Below, one piece after another: positions 44,389 to 53,481 of a DNA stretch of 64,000 nucleotides. Within the stretch, counting starts at the first letter, position 1, and each line of letters starts with the position of its first letter. The notes beneath the pieces are model-generated. The model worked only from the letters and a program-made list of their open reading frames with translations, did no database searches and had not been told where the DNA came from. Both the position numbers and the translations under genes were made by a program. Source of the stretch: CAJQQK01 sp963696075 (lineage in GTDB: Bacteria; Pseudomonadota; Alphaproteobacteria; Rhizobiales; Hyphomicrobiaceae); assembly GCA_963696075.1 (NCBI GenBank), contig CAVOJD010000006.1, positions 682,001-746,000 of the forward strand. Reading direction: 5' to 3'.

Positions 44389-46548
44389 ATGGCCGAGCCC
44401 CTCTCTTCCGATGTCGCCTCCCCGCCGCCTGAAACGCTGGCCCGCCCGCCGGAGGAGCTGACGGCGGATGAGGCGCGCGCCGAATTGGCCTGGCTTGCAG
44501 GCGAGATCGCGCGCCACGACGATCTCTATTACGGCAACGATGACCCGGTCATTACGGATGCCGCCTACGATGACCTGCGCCGGCGCAATGACGCGCTGGA
44601 AGCCGCGTTTCCAGACCTCGTGCGCAGCGACAGCCCGGCGAAGCGTGTCGGCGCCGCCCCGCAAGCCATCTTCGGCAAGGTGCGCCATCGCGTGCCGATG
44701 CTCTCGCTCTCGAATGCATTTGATGACGACGACGTCGTCGATTTCCGCGCCCGCCTCGCCAGGTTCCTCGGGCTTGACCCGCAGGAGCCGATTGCGATGA
44801 CGGCCGAACCCAAGATCGACGGGTTGTCGATCTCGCTTCGCTATGATCGCGGCAGTCTCGTCGAGGCCGCCACCCGGGGCGACGGCTACGAGGGGGAAAA
44901 CGTGACCGCCAACGTGGCGACCATCGCGGAAATACCCAAGACGCTGACTGGCGGCAGCGTGCCGGACACCATTGACGTGCGCGGCGAGATTTACATGTCG
45001 AAGCAGGACTTCGCAGCGCTCAACACCGCTCAGGCGGAAGCTGGCGCGAAGATCTACGCCAACCCCAGGAACTTCGCGGCAGGCTCGCTGCGCCAGAAGG
45101 ACCCGGCGGTCACCGCTTCGCGCCCGCTACGGTTCTTCGCCTACACCTGGGGTGAGATTTCCACGGAGCCTGCAACCACCCAGTCCGGCATGATCGAGGC
45201 CTTCGCCCGCTGGGGCCTGCCCGTTAATCCGCTGATGGAAGTGTGCCCGCGCGCGGAAGACCTGCTCGCCTACTACGCCCGCCTCCTCGAGACCCGGGCA
45301 GCCCTCGACTATGACATCGACGGCATCGTCTACAAGGTCGACCGTCTCGACTACCAGGAGCGGCTGGGCTTCGTTTCGCGCGCGCCGCGCTGGGCAATCG
45401 CGCACAAATTCCCCGCCGACGCGGCAATGACGGAGCTTCTTGACATCGAGATCCAGGTCGGCCGCACCGGCGCGCTCACCCCCGTCGCCAAGCTCGCCCC
45501 CGTCACTGTCGGCGGCGTCGTCGTCTCCAACGCGACGCTGCACAACGAAGACGAAATCGCCCGGAAGGACGTCCGCATCGGTGATTGGGTGCGCATCCAG
45601 CGTGCCGGCGACGTGATTCCCCAGGTCCTCGGCCCCGTGCTCGAAAAGCGACCCGACAACGCCGTCGCGTTCGTGTTCCCCAAGGTCTGCCCCGCCTGCG
45701 GCAGCGAGGCGGTCCGCGAGCACGACGAGAAGACGGGCCAGGAAGACGTGGTGCGCCGCTGCACCGGCGGCCTGATCTGCCCGGCGCAGCGCAAGGAGCG
45801 CCTCAAGCACTTCGTCTCGCGCAACGCCTTCGACATCGAGGGCCTCGGCGCCAAGCAGATCGAACTCTTCTATGAGCAGGGCCTGATCCACCAGCCGGCC
45901 GACATCTTCACGCTGCAAAAGCGCAATGAGCAGGCCGAAACCCCGCTGCAGGACCAGAAAGGCTTCGGCCAGAAGTCGATCGACAATCTGTTCCGTGCCA
46001 TCGACGAGCGGCGCGCGATCGGCTTGGACCGCTTCATTTACGCCCTCGGCATCCGCCACGTCGGCGCCAACACGGCGCGCGATCTCGCCCGTCAATTCGC
46101 AACCCTTGAGGCGCTGCGCGGCGCTGTCACAGCCGCTAGCGAAGGCGGCATCGAAAGCGACGCCTACCGCGACCTCGTCAATATCGATGGTCTGGGCCCG
46201 GCTGTGATCGAGGCATTGATCGAGTTTTTCCGCGAGCCCCACAATATCGAGGCCCTCGACGCCCTGCTCGGCGAAGTGAGCGTGGAACGTTTCGATGCGC
46301 CACAAACAACGCAGTCAGCCGTGACCGGCAAGACGGTGGTGTTCACGGGCACACTGGAGCGCATGAGCCGGGCCGAAGCCAAGGCGCTGGCAGAACGCCT
46401 CGGCGCCAAGGTGGCCGGCTCCGTCTCCAAGAAGACCGACTACGTCGTTGCCGGCGCCGATGCCGGCTCCAAGCTCAAGAAGGCGGCTGACCTCGGTGTT
46501 GCAGTCCTGAGCGAAGACGACTGGCTGGCGATCGCAGAACGCACGTAA
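44389..46548 (+). CDS. ligA: NAD-dependent DNA ligase LigA
   Basis: A 719-residue DNA ligase. The adenylated lysine is K142 in EPKIDGLSISLRYDRG. HNEDEIARKDVRIGDWV in the OB fold, the four zinc cysteines (CPACGSEAV and CTGGLICPAQ near 434-465), the helix-hairpin-helix region and a C-terminal BRCT domain (TGKTVVFTGTLERMSRAEAK from about 646) are all present in order. It seals nicks in replication and repair. Confidence 0.97.
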   Translation: MAEPLSSDVASPPPETLARPPEELTADEARAELAWLAGEIARHDDLYYGNDDPVITDAAYDDLRRRNDALEAAFPDLVRSDSPAKRVGAAPQAIFGKVRHRVPMLSLSNAFDDDDVVDFRARLARFLGLDPQEPIAMTAEPKIDGLSISLRYDRGSLVEAATRGDGYEGENVTANVATIAEIPKTLTGGSVPDTIDVRGEIYMSKQDFAALNTAQAEAGAKIYANPRNFAAGSLRQKDPAVTASRPLRFFAYTWGEISTEPATTQSGMIEAFARWGLPVNPLMEVCPRAEDLLAYYARLLETRAALDYDIDGIVYKVDRLDYQERLGFVSRAPRWAIAHKFPADAAMTELLDIEIQVGRTGALTPVAKLAPVTVGGVVVSNATLHNEDEIARKDVRIGDWVRIQRAGDVIPQVLGPVLEKRPDNAVAFVFPKVCPACGSEAVREHDEKTGQEDVVRRCTGGLICPAQRKERLKHFVSRNAFDIEGLGAKQIELFYEQGLIHQPADIFTLQKRNEQAETPLQDQKGFGQKSIDNLFRAIDERRAIGLDRFIYALGIRHVGANTARDLARQFATLEALRGAVTAASEGGIESDAYRDLVNIDGLGPAVIEALIEFFREPHNIEALDALLGEVSVERFDAPQTTQSAVTGKTVVFTGTLERMSRAEAKALAERLGAKVAGSVSKKTDYVVAGADAGSKLKKAADLGVAVLSEDDWLAIAERT

Positions 46549-46578
46549 CCGGGCGGCTTCACGCCCGGCCAGCCAAGC

Positions 46579-46603
46579 CGCCAAGCCCCCAAAGGGCTTG
46601 GCG
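46579..46603. terminator. Shared terminator between ligA and the OmpA gene
   Basis: A perfect 10-bp stem (46579-46588 with 46594-46603, loop CCAAA) lies between the convergent ligA and OmpA-family genes. There is no long T-run on either strand. Confidence 0.65.
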
Positions 46604-46685
46604 TGATCTGGCGTTTGACAGGCGCGACCGTTTCGGCGCCGGCTCGTTGGTTCTCTGGCTCGTTGGCTCCGGCTCGGCCAGCGCC

Positions 46686-47852
46686 TCAGTTGACCTTGAA
46701 CTCGATCCGGCGGTTTTTCGCACGCCCGGCCGTTGTCCGGTTGTCGGCGATCGGCTTGGTTTCACCGAACCCGCGCGCCGTCAGCCGCTCCGGGGCAATC
46801 CCTTTGGTTGCCAGATAGTTCGCAACGGATTGGGCGCGGTCTTGTGAGAGCTGCATATTGAGCGCATCCGACCCCGTCGAATCGGTGTGTCCGTCGACCT
46901 GGATCGAAAGCTCTTTCTCACACGCCGACGCCGCTTCTGCGAGCTTGTCGAGGAGCGCCTTGCTGGCCTCCGTGACGGTCGCGCTGCTGGAGGCGAACTG
47001 GATCGTGCCGGAGCGTCCAACCTCTGACAGACGCTTTTCGCACAGTGCTGCCTCAGCTTTGCGCTTCTCTTCGGCGGCAGCCTTGCTGGCTTCTGCCTCC
47101 TGACGGCGCTGCTCGGCGAGGAACTTCAGGAATTCCTCCTCTTCGCGCGCCACACGTTCCTGTTCAGCCTTTTCCGCAGCCGCCTTCTTGGCCGCGTCGG
47201 CCGCGGCCTTGGCTTCTGCTTCCTCCCGTCTCTGCTCGGCGAGGAACTTGAGGAACTCTTCTTCTTCGCGCGCAACGCGCTCCTGCTCGGCTTTCTCGGC
47301 CGCAGCCTTCTGGGCCGCTTCCGCCGCGGCCTTCGCCTCGGCGGCGGCCTTGGCTTCTGCTTCCTGACGGCGCTCCTCGGCGAGGAACTTCAGGAACTCT
47401 TCCTCTTCGCGCGCGACGCGCTCCTGCTCGGCCTTTTCAGCGGCAGCCTTTTTCGCAGCTTCGGCCGCAGCCTTGGCCTCGGCTTCCTGTCGGCGCTCCT
47501 CGGCGAGGAACTTCAGGAACTCTGCCTCTTCGCGCGCGACGCGCTCCTGCTCGGCTTTCTCAGCGGCAGCCTTCTTCGCAGCTTCCGCCGCAGCCTTGGC
47601 CTCGGCTTCCTCGCGGCGCTGCTCGGCGAGCAGTTTCATGAAGCTTTCTTCTTCCTGCGCGATCCGAGCCGCGTCGTCGGCCGCGCTGCCGCTCGCTTGC
47701 GCCAGAATAATCGGAGCTGACGGGGCCGATGGTCCCCCCGCAAGTGCGCCGGCTGGCATGAACAGCACAAGGACCGCCCAGATGGGGCCCGCGAAGAAGG
47801 CGCGCGCGAAAATGGAAGTGGCTGCGCTGCCACGGAAGACTTGAAGTGTCAT
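46686..47852 (-). CDS. OmpA family protein with five coiled-coil repeats
   Basis: A 388-residue protein from ATG 47852, preceded by GAGGG; an upstream ATG at 47960 adds 36 unlikely residues. A signal-like hydrophobic segment (about 15-40) is followed by five repeats of about 41-49 residues, each with an alanine/lysine part and an EEFLKFLAEERRQEAEA part, predicted as one long coiled-coil. The C-terminal OmpA domain (about 270-388) has IQFASSSATV, VDGHTDSTGSDALNMQLSQDRAQSV with the diaminopimelate-binding D and R, and NRRIEFKVN. It would bind peptidoglycan, spanning the periplasm as a rod. Confidence 0.87.
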   Translation of the reverse strand: MTLQVFRGSAATSIFARAFFAGPIWAVLVLFMPAGALAGGPSAPSAPIILAQASGSAADDAARIAQEEESFMKLLAEQRREEAEAKAAAEAAKKAAAEKAEQERVAREEAEFLKFLAEERRQEAEAKAAAEAAKKAAAEKAEQERVAREEEEFLKFLAEERRQEAEAKAAAEAKAAAEAAQKAAAEKAEQERVAREEEEFLKFLAEQRREEAEAKAAADAAKKAAAEKAEQERVAREEEEFLKFLAEQRRQEAEASKAAAEEKRKAEAALCEKRLSEVGRSGTIQFASSSATVTEASKALLDKLAEAASACEKELSIQVDGHTDSTGSDALNMQLSQDRAQSVANYLATKGIAPERLTARGFGETKPIADNRTTAGRAKNRRIEFKVN

Positions 47853-48104
47853 TGTAGTGGAACCCTCGACCCTAGACGTATTGTCCGGAACCCTGCTGTC
47901 GCCTTTACAACTCTTGCGGACCCGGACTGTTTTGTTTTGTATGACTCTTTTACAATGCACACGATCGCCGTGTCACGCCAGTCTGCCGATAGTCGAATCC
48001 TGGCCGATACGTGATGTTGGCCGGCATTCGAACGCAGGATTGCGCGCCCGCCCGGGCGATCGGCCACCGCTGCCAGATCGCCTCGAAAAGGGGGGGGGGC
48101 GCCG

Positions 48105-49916
48105 CTACAAGGGTTTGGTGGCCGCCGCCAGCCAGCGCCGGTCTTGGGCTCCGAGCGCGCTGCCAACCTCGTCCATGACCCGCTTGTGGTAGGCATTGAG
48201 CCACGCGCGCTCGTCCGCCGTGAGCAATTTGACATCGATCAGCCGCCGGTCGAACGGCGCCAGCGTCAGCGTCTCGAACGACAGCATCTCGCGATCGCCC
48301 CCGGCAGGTCTGCGGGGCGCGTTGACGAGGACGAGGTTCTCGATGCGGATCCCGTAGGCCCCCTCAAGATAAAAACCGGGCTCGTTGGATATGATCATGC
48401 CCGGCTCAAGCTGCACCTCGCCGCGCCGCGAGATCGACTGCGGCCCCTCGTGAACGGACAGATAGCTGCCAACCCCGTGTCCGGTGCCGTGATCGAAATC
48501 GAGACCGTGTTGCCACAGCGCGTGACGGGCAAGGGGGTCGAGCTCGACCCCGCGGCTGCCCTCCGGGAACAGCGCGCTCGCAATCGCAATGTGGCCCTTG
48601 AGGACGAGTGTAAAGTGGGTGCGCATGTCGGCCGTGGGCCGCCCGACGGCGATCGTTCGCGTCACGTCCGTTGTCCCGTCCGCGTATTGCGCGCCGGAAT
48701 CGATCAGGAACAGATCGCCCCGCCTGATCGTCCTGTTGCTCTGCGTATTGACCCGATAATGGACGATCGCCCCGTTCGGCCCGCTGCCGGCAATGGTGTC
48801 GAAGCTGATTTCCTTGAGCTTGCCCGTCTCGGCCCGGAATGCCTCGAGCTGGCGCGCGGCCTCGATTTCATCGATGCGGCCGCGTGGCGCTTCCTCATCG
48901 AACCACGAAAGAAACCGGCAGAGCGCCACCGCATCACGTGCGTGGGCGGCCCGCGCGCCCTTTATCTCGGTCGCATTCTTGATGGCCTTGGCCCGCTGAC
49001 AGGGGTCCGCCCCCCGCGACACCCGCTTTTCACCCAGCCGGCGCTGAAACCAGAAGGCCGCACTCGCCGTGTTGAGGCGGACGCGCTTGTTCGCCGCCTT
49101 GAGTTGATCGATCTTCTCCACCAGCGCATCCGGCGCCAGCAGGATCGCAACCTCTTCGAGCTGACGGGCGAGCGCGTCACCGAGGCGCTCACGTTCAACG
49201 AACAGCCAGGCCTTGCCGCGGGCCGGCACGATCGCGAACACCAGCGCCACCGGCGTATGCGGCACGTCCGATCCGCGGATGTTGAACAGCCACGCAACAG
49301 AATCGGTCAGCGTCAGGACAATCGCATCCTCCCCCGCCTGTGACAGCGCGGCACGAACATCGTCGAGCTTGTCGTCGCTCGATCGCCCGGCACGGGTCAG
49401 GGGGTGGGCGATAATGGGCTCGGATGGCGGCGGCGGTTGATCGGCGCCCCAGACCTGATCGATCGGGTTGCGCGAAACGGCTTTCAGCCGGATGCCACAT
49501 GCCTTGAGGGTCTGACCAAGCCGCTCGATTTCATCAATCGAATGCAGCCAGGGATCGAACCCAACAGTCTGTCCGGCCGAGAGGACCTCCTTCAGCCAAT
49601 CGGCAAGCTGGGCGCCCGGCACCTGCCGGATATCGAAGACCGAGGTATCCGTCTGCTGCGGCGCCTGCACGGTGTAGCGGCCGTCGACAAACAGAACGGC
49701 CTTATCCGAGGTGACCGCGGCGAGGCCTGCCGAACCCGAAAAAGCGGTCAGCCACTTCAGGCGTTCATCGCGCGCGGCAACGTATTCGCCGCGATGGCGA
49801 TCACCACGCGGCACCAGGAAGGCGTCGACCTTCAGCCTCTTGAGGGCAGCTCGAAGGAGGTCGACACGGGGCCGGACAGCATCGGTGAGCGCTGTTTCAT
49901 CGAAAGTCTGGAACAT
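48105..49916 (-). CDS. M24 family Xaa-Pro aminopeptidase
   Basis: A 603-residue three-domain aminopeptidase P of the long type. Metal ligands are visible in DSGAQYADGTTDVTRT (two aspartates, near 400-411), HGVGSYLSVHEGP (histidine), NEPGFYLEGAYGIRIEN (two glutamates). The two N-terminal creatinase-like domains carry DALVPRGD-like FLVPRGDRHRGEYVAARDERL near 33-53. It removes an N-terminal residue that precedes proline. The 3' flank has a run of ten G (48091-48099 region). Its stop lies 250 bases from the OmpA start. Confidence 0.93.
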   Translation of the reverse strand: MFQTFDETALTDAVRPRVDLLRAALKRLKVDAFLVPRGDRHRGEYVAARDERLKWLTAFSGSAGLAAVTSDKAVLFVDGRYTVQAPQQTDTSVFDIRQVPGAQLADWLKEVLSAGQTVGFDPWLHSIDEIERLGQTLKACGIRLKAVSRNPIDQVWGADQPPPPSEPIIAHPLTRAGRSSDDKLDDVRAALSQAGEDAIVLTLTDSVAWLFNIRGSDVPHTPVALVFAIVPARGKAWLFVERERLGDALARQLEEVAILLAPDALVEKIDQLKAANKRVRLNTASAAFWFQRRLGEKRVSRGADPCQRAKAIKNATEIKGARAAHARDAVALCRFLSWFDEEAPRGRIDEIEAARQLEAFRAETGKLKEISFDTIAGSGPNGAIVHYRVNTQSNRTIRRGDLFLIDSGAQYADGTTDVTRTIAVGRPTADMRTHFTLVLKGHIAIASALFPEGSRGVELDPLARHALWQHGLDFDHGTGHGVGSYLSVHEGPQSISRRGEVQLEPGMIISNEPGFYLEGAYGIRIENLVLVNAPRRPAGGDREMLSFETLTLAPFDRRLIDVKLLTADERAWLNAYHKRVMDEVGSALGAQDRRWLAAATKPL

Positions 49917-50063
49917 GGGTGGACTGGCTCAGGCGGAAGGGACGGCGAATATGGTTCAGAATAGATCGGAGAGCGACCAAATAGTCACGATATAACCCAT
50001 CTGACCGCGAGTCTCGGGGGGATTGCGGCCGCGTCAACCCGCAGCGACGTGAAGCATGACCTC

Positions 50064-50084
50064 AGTGCAATGCTGCGTTGCACT
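50064..50084. promoter_or_regulatory. Palindromic operator-like site
   Basis: AGTGCAA-N7-TTGCACT lies between the divergent aminopeptidase and DUF1127 genes. The 7-bp arms and the T-N11-A spacing suit a LysR-type or similar dimeric regulator. No regulator gene is nearby. Confidence 0.4.
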
Positions 50085-50187
50085 CAGAAGGCTACCGCAC
50101 TGCACCATCGAAGCTTAGGTTATCGCATGAGTGATCGGCAATGTATCGATCGCCACCATGAGCAATAACCCAATAGTTGAGATGATC

Positions 50188-50427
50188 ATGAACACCACCA
50201 CATTCGATACGACCTATACAACGGGCGTCACGGAAACTGGCAAGTCAGGCTTCTTCAAGCGCCTGATGCTTGCTTTCATTGCCGCTCGCGAAGCAGAAGC
50301 CCGTCGCCGCGTCGCAATTCATTTCGCAAGCCTTTCAGACCGTCAGCTCGCTGGTCTGGGCATGGGCGCCCGCGACATCGAGTTGGCGCGTTCCGGCCAG
50401 GCCGTGCGCATTGACCTCGCCGGCTGA
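50188..50427 (+). CDS. DUF1127 domain protein
   Basis: A 79-residue protein from ATG 50188 (in-frame ATGs at 50131, 50158 and 50182 are alternatives). The C-terminal half carries the DUF1127 signature: RRRVAIHFASLSDRQLAGLGMGARDIELA. These small arginine-rich proteins are frequent in alphaproteobacteria, and some bind RNA and affect phosphate, carbon or stress responses. A strong terminator follows, so it is a single-gene unit. Confidence 0.85.
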   Translation: MNTTTFDTTYTTGVTETGKSGFFKRLMLAFIAAREAEARRRVAIHFASLSDRQLAGLGMGARDIELARSGQAVRIDLAG

Positions 50428-50480
50428 TAGCCGACGGACCTGGACACGTTCAGGACGATTGGGCTGAGACCCGATCAAGA

Positions 50481-50509
50481 CAAAGGCCGGGCCGCGCGCC
50501 CGGCCTTTG
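50481..50509 (+). terminator. Intrinsic terminator after DUF1127 gene
   Basis: An 11-bp perfect stem, CAAAGGCCGGG with CCCGGCCTTTG, 7-nt loop, is followed by TTGTTTCTG. It would also serve the minus-strand prmA gene that ends at 50584. Confidence 0.85.
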
Positions 50510-50583
50510 TTGTTTCTGCTTTGCTTCTGAAAATGCCGGTGCCGATGAAGAGGGCCCGACGGCGCGTGTTCGCGCGGGCGCTC

Positions 50584-51543
50584 TCAATCGTCCTCAGGCA
50601 CGTAGAGATTGAACGCACGGGGTCGCGGACGCGCCGGCCCCGAGCGCTCAAGGACCAGCGTCGACCAGCCATGATGGTTGGTCTGACGCTGGATGCGCAG
50701 CCCGAGCGATCGATAGCGCATCGCAACCGGCCGGGCCTGTTCGACCAGAATGCCCGACAGCACCAGTGTTGCCGTCTTGCCAAGCGCTTGCACCACATCC
50801 TCCGCCATGGCGATCAACGGACCGGCGAGGATATTGGCAACGATCAGATCGAAGGGCTGAGCCTGCCGGATGCGAGGTTCGGCCAGGCCATCGGCAACGA
50901 TGAACCGCGGCCCGCCCGCGCGCGCGCCAAGCCGGTTGTGACGCGCATTCTCTGAGGCGACCTCGATTGAGCGCTCGTCGAGATCGCTTGCCAGCACGCG
51001 GGCGCCGGGCAGCGCCCGCTTGAGCGCGAGGGCGAGAATGCCGCTGCCTGTGCCTAAATCGAGCACGTTGGCGAAGGACTTCGACCGCGTCAGCCGGTCA
51101 ATCGCCAGCAAACACCCATAGGTCGTGGCATGATGCGCCGTCCCGAACGCCTCGCCAGCCTCGATGATCAGCGTATTCGGCCCATCCGGAACGCGCGCCC
51201 GGTCGTGTCCGCCCGCAATCACGAAACGCCCGGCAAACACCGGCGGCAGTGCTGCTTGCGAGAGCGCCACCCAGTTCTCGTCGGGCACCGGCGTCAAAGA
51301 GGCATCGGCCGCGATCTCGGGCGCGAGCGCCGTCAGCCCCGCGAGCGCCGCCTGCGCCACCTCAGCGTCGCCATAATAGGCATCGACCCGCCATAAGGCG
51401 CCGGTCTCGAAGACGGAAACGGCGTCGGCCTCGGGCACGACAGCCTCCTGCAGCAGCGCCGCCGCGTCATAGGCGGTGCTGCGCGAGGCCGTCGTAATCG
51501 CGAGCTGAACCTGTGTCCCAGCGCCCAATAGTTCCTCAGACAT
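50584..51543 (-). CDS. prmA: Ribosomal protein L11 methyltransferase PrmA
   Basis: A 319-residue methyltransferase from ATG 51543 (an ATG at 51570 adds nine residues). The SAM-binding motif is LDLGTGSGILALALKRALPG, and the catalytic-site motif DLIVANILAGPLIAMA is the PrmA signature. The N-terminal half is the L11-recognition domain, more diverged than usual. It trimethylates L11 at lysines and the N-terminus. Confidence 0.92.
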   Translation of the reverse strand: MSEELLGAGTQVQLAITTASRSTAYDAAALLQEAVVPEADAVSVFETGALWRVDAYYGDAEVAQAALAGLTALAPEIAADASLTPVPDENWVALSQAALPPVFAGRFVIAGGHDRARVPDGPNTLIIEAGEAFGTAHHATTYGCLLAIDRLTRSKSFANVLDLGTGSGILALALKRALPGARVLASDLDERSIEVASENARHNRLGARAGGPRFIVADGLAEPRIRQAQPFDLIVANILAGPLIAMAEDVVQALGKTATLVLSGILVEQARPVAMRYRSLGLRIQRQTNHHGWSTLVLERSGPARPRPRAFNLYVPEDD

Positions 51544-51670
51544 CAGGCAAAGTCCCTTGGCCCCTTGCAAGACGAAACCGGGGACACCGCGTTATCAGTT
51601 ACAGGCTTGGCACGTTTCGCATGTTTCGTACGTTGCCCAAGCATCGCACGCGTCCCGCGTTGGGTGGTCC

Positions 51671-53197
51671 TCAAAGGTCGACCTCCTTGGGCCGCGCTTC
51701 GGGACCTGCGATGGCGCCACCCGGGATGCCTTCGAATTCCGTGCCCTCCTCCTGCGTAACGTCAGGCAGGTCATCAAGGAATCGGTCCCACAGCCCGTCG
51801 ATATGAAGCGCGGCAGCGCGGGGCGGCAATGCCTCCAGCGTCCCATCCGGATATTCGCGCACAACCCCATCGGCAAGCAACCGCTCCAGCGCGTCGTCGA
51901 GATCAAAATCGACGGTAATGCCGAAACTCTTGAGAAGGTACTGCTCAATCGCCCGGTCGACAGCCTCCAGATCGTCCCGCGTCACGCGCTCCTTTGCGAC
52001 GACCGAATAGAGCAGCATCTCCTCCTTCACGTCCTCATCCGCCGCCCGGTCGGCAAGCGTCATGATCACGCCCCGGTTGTCGGCGAGCGCGTGGAAATAG
52101 AGGTTCTGCGCCATCACAACCATGTAGCGCTGGCGCGTATTGAAGAAGTTCATGAGTTGGCGGAAAGCCGCCGCTCCGAGGCCGATAAGCGCGCCGAAGG
52201 CGGCAATCGGGTTGGTTGCGAGCAGGGCGATCTTGCCCGCCGACGTGACAATGCCGAAGCCGACCGCGCCGCTGCTCATCGCGCCAAGCTTGATCTTGTC
52301 CATCAGCCGGAAGCGGACCCGCGTATTCGGGAAAATCATTTCGCAATCCGCACGCGGCATGTTCTTGAACAGCTTCAGGTAGATGTTCTCATTCGTCACC
52401 CCTTCGGGCACCAGCGCGCGCAGTTTCTTGACGATCTTGGTCGCCTTCTTGCGGTCGACCTTGCGCGAACGCATGACTTCTTCGATGCGCTGTTCGACCG
52501 GCTTGAGCTTGAACAGAATGAAGAGCCGCTGGAAGATCGGCACATCGAATTCTTCCTTGCGGAAGAACTTGCGGAACAAACGGCGCTGGTCTTTGCGTGT
52601 CGAGGCGCCGCGGAAGTAGATATCAAGTTCTTCGAAGGCTTCGAGATCAAGTTGGAAATCGAGCCCATAGTGGCTCTCTTTGGTCAAGACGAGCTCGATT
52701 TCATTGGGGTCGAGCCGGCGGTAGTTCGCCTGCTTGAGGAGGCGGCGCATGCCCAGCACCACGCGGCGCTGCATCTCGCGCTTTTCCCGTTCCGTGAACT
52801 GCCGCGTCATCAGCAGGTCGCTGTCGGGATTGAACAGCTCGTAGGTCTGGTCGAGATCGACCGCGCGGGCGTTGTGCTGCTGTTGGCGCCAGTACGTCAG
52901 ATACTTGAAGAATTGCCGCGCGTCCCGCGCCTGCCCCGCGGGCCACGCCTGCGGACGCGTCAACCGGTCGACGAGTGCGGCCCTGGTGACGGGAAGGAAC
53001 GTCTCGCGCAGGCTGTCTTCTTCCGTGCCCAGCAGGTCGAAGGCATCGCTGACGAGGTCTTCCTCGTCGTGGAAGTGGATTTCGTGGGCCGCAGGCGCGC
53101 GTGCCGCGTCGTCACGACCGGCCTGTGCCTGAGATACGCCTCGGATCGGTTCTCTCGAACCCGGCTCCCGGCGATCGTCGAGCGATACAGTGGACAT
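51671..53197 (-). CDS. DUF3754 domain protein
   Basis: A 508-residue protein that resembles the DUF3754/TMEM143 family. Residues 1-45 are polar. A basic, helical middle part (EREKREMQRRV, KVDRKKATKIVKKL) leads to the conserved FPNTRVRFRLMDKIKLG segment near 300, then two hydrophobic helices (about 315-350, SGAVGFGIVTSAGKIALLATNPIAAFGALIGLGAAAF). The C-terminal part is acidic and includes a winged-helix-like region (AVDRAIEQYLLKSFGITVDFDLDDALERLLADG). The function is unknown; a membrane association is likely. Confidence 0.72.
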   Translation of the reverse strand: MSTVSLDDRREPGSREPIRGVSQAQAGRDDAARAPAAHEIHFHDEEDLVSDAFDLLGTEEDSLRETFLPVTRAALVDRLTRPQAWPAGQARDARQFFKYLTYWRQQQHNARAVDLDQTYELFNPDSDLLMTRQFTEREKREMQRRVVLGMRRLLKQANYRRLDPNEIELVLTKESHYGLDFQLDLEAFEELDIYFRGASTRKDQRRLFRKFFRKEEFDVPIFQRLFILFKLKPVEQRIEEVMRSRKVDRKKATKIVKKLRALVPEGVTNENIYLKLFKNMPRADCEMIFPNTRVRFRLMDKIKLGAMSSGAVGFGIVTSAGKIALLATNPIAAFGALIGLGAAAFRQLMNFFNTRQRYMVVMAQNLYFHALADNRGVIMTLADRAADEDVKEEMLLYSVVAKERVTRDDLEAVDRAIEQYLLKSFGITVDFDLDDALERLLADGVVREYPDGTLEALPPRAAALHIDGLWDRFLDDLPDVTQEEGTEFEGIPGGAIAGPEARPKEVDL

Positions 53198-53481
53198 CTA
53201 CTCACCCTCCGCCGTACCAAGCGCCCCGGACGACCGGAATGCCCCGAACGTCCGGAATACTACGTACAGCGCTGAATTCAGCTCCCCGAACGCGCCAATC
53301 CCTTTTACCTGCAATCCTGGTGCGGACACTCAATTTTCATTAGGCAAAAACAAGGACACGAGCAATTCCTGTGGACCGTTCCGCCGAGTGACACAACCCA
53401 TCTTGCGTCACCTTGTGGCCTGATGCCCACGGTATGTGTCATTAAGACTATTGCCAGAATCGACCAGGAATAGGGCACAGC

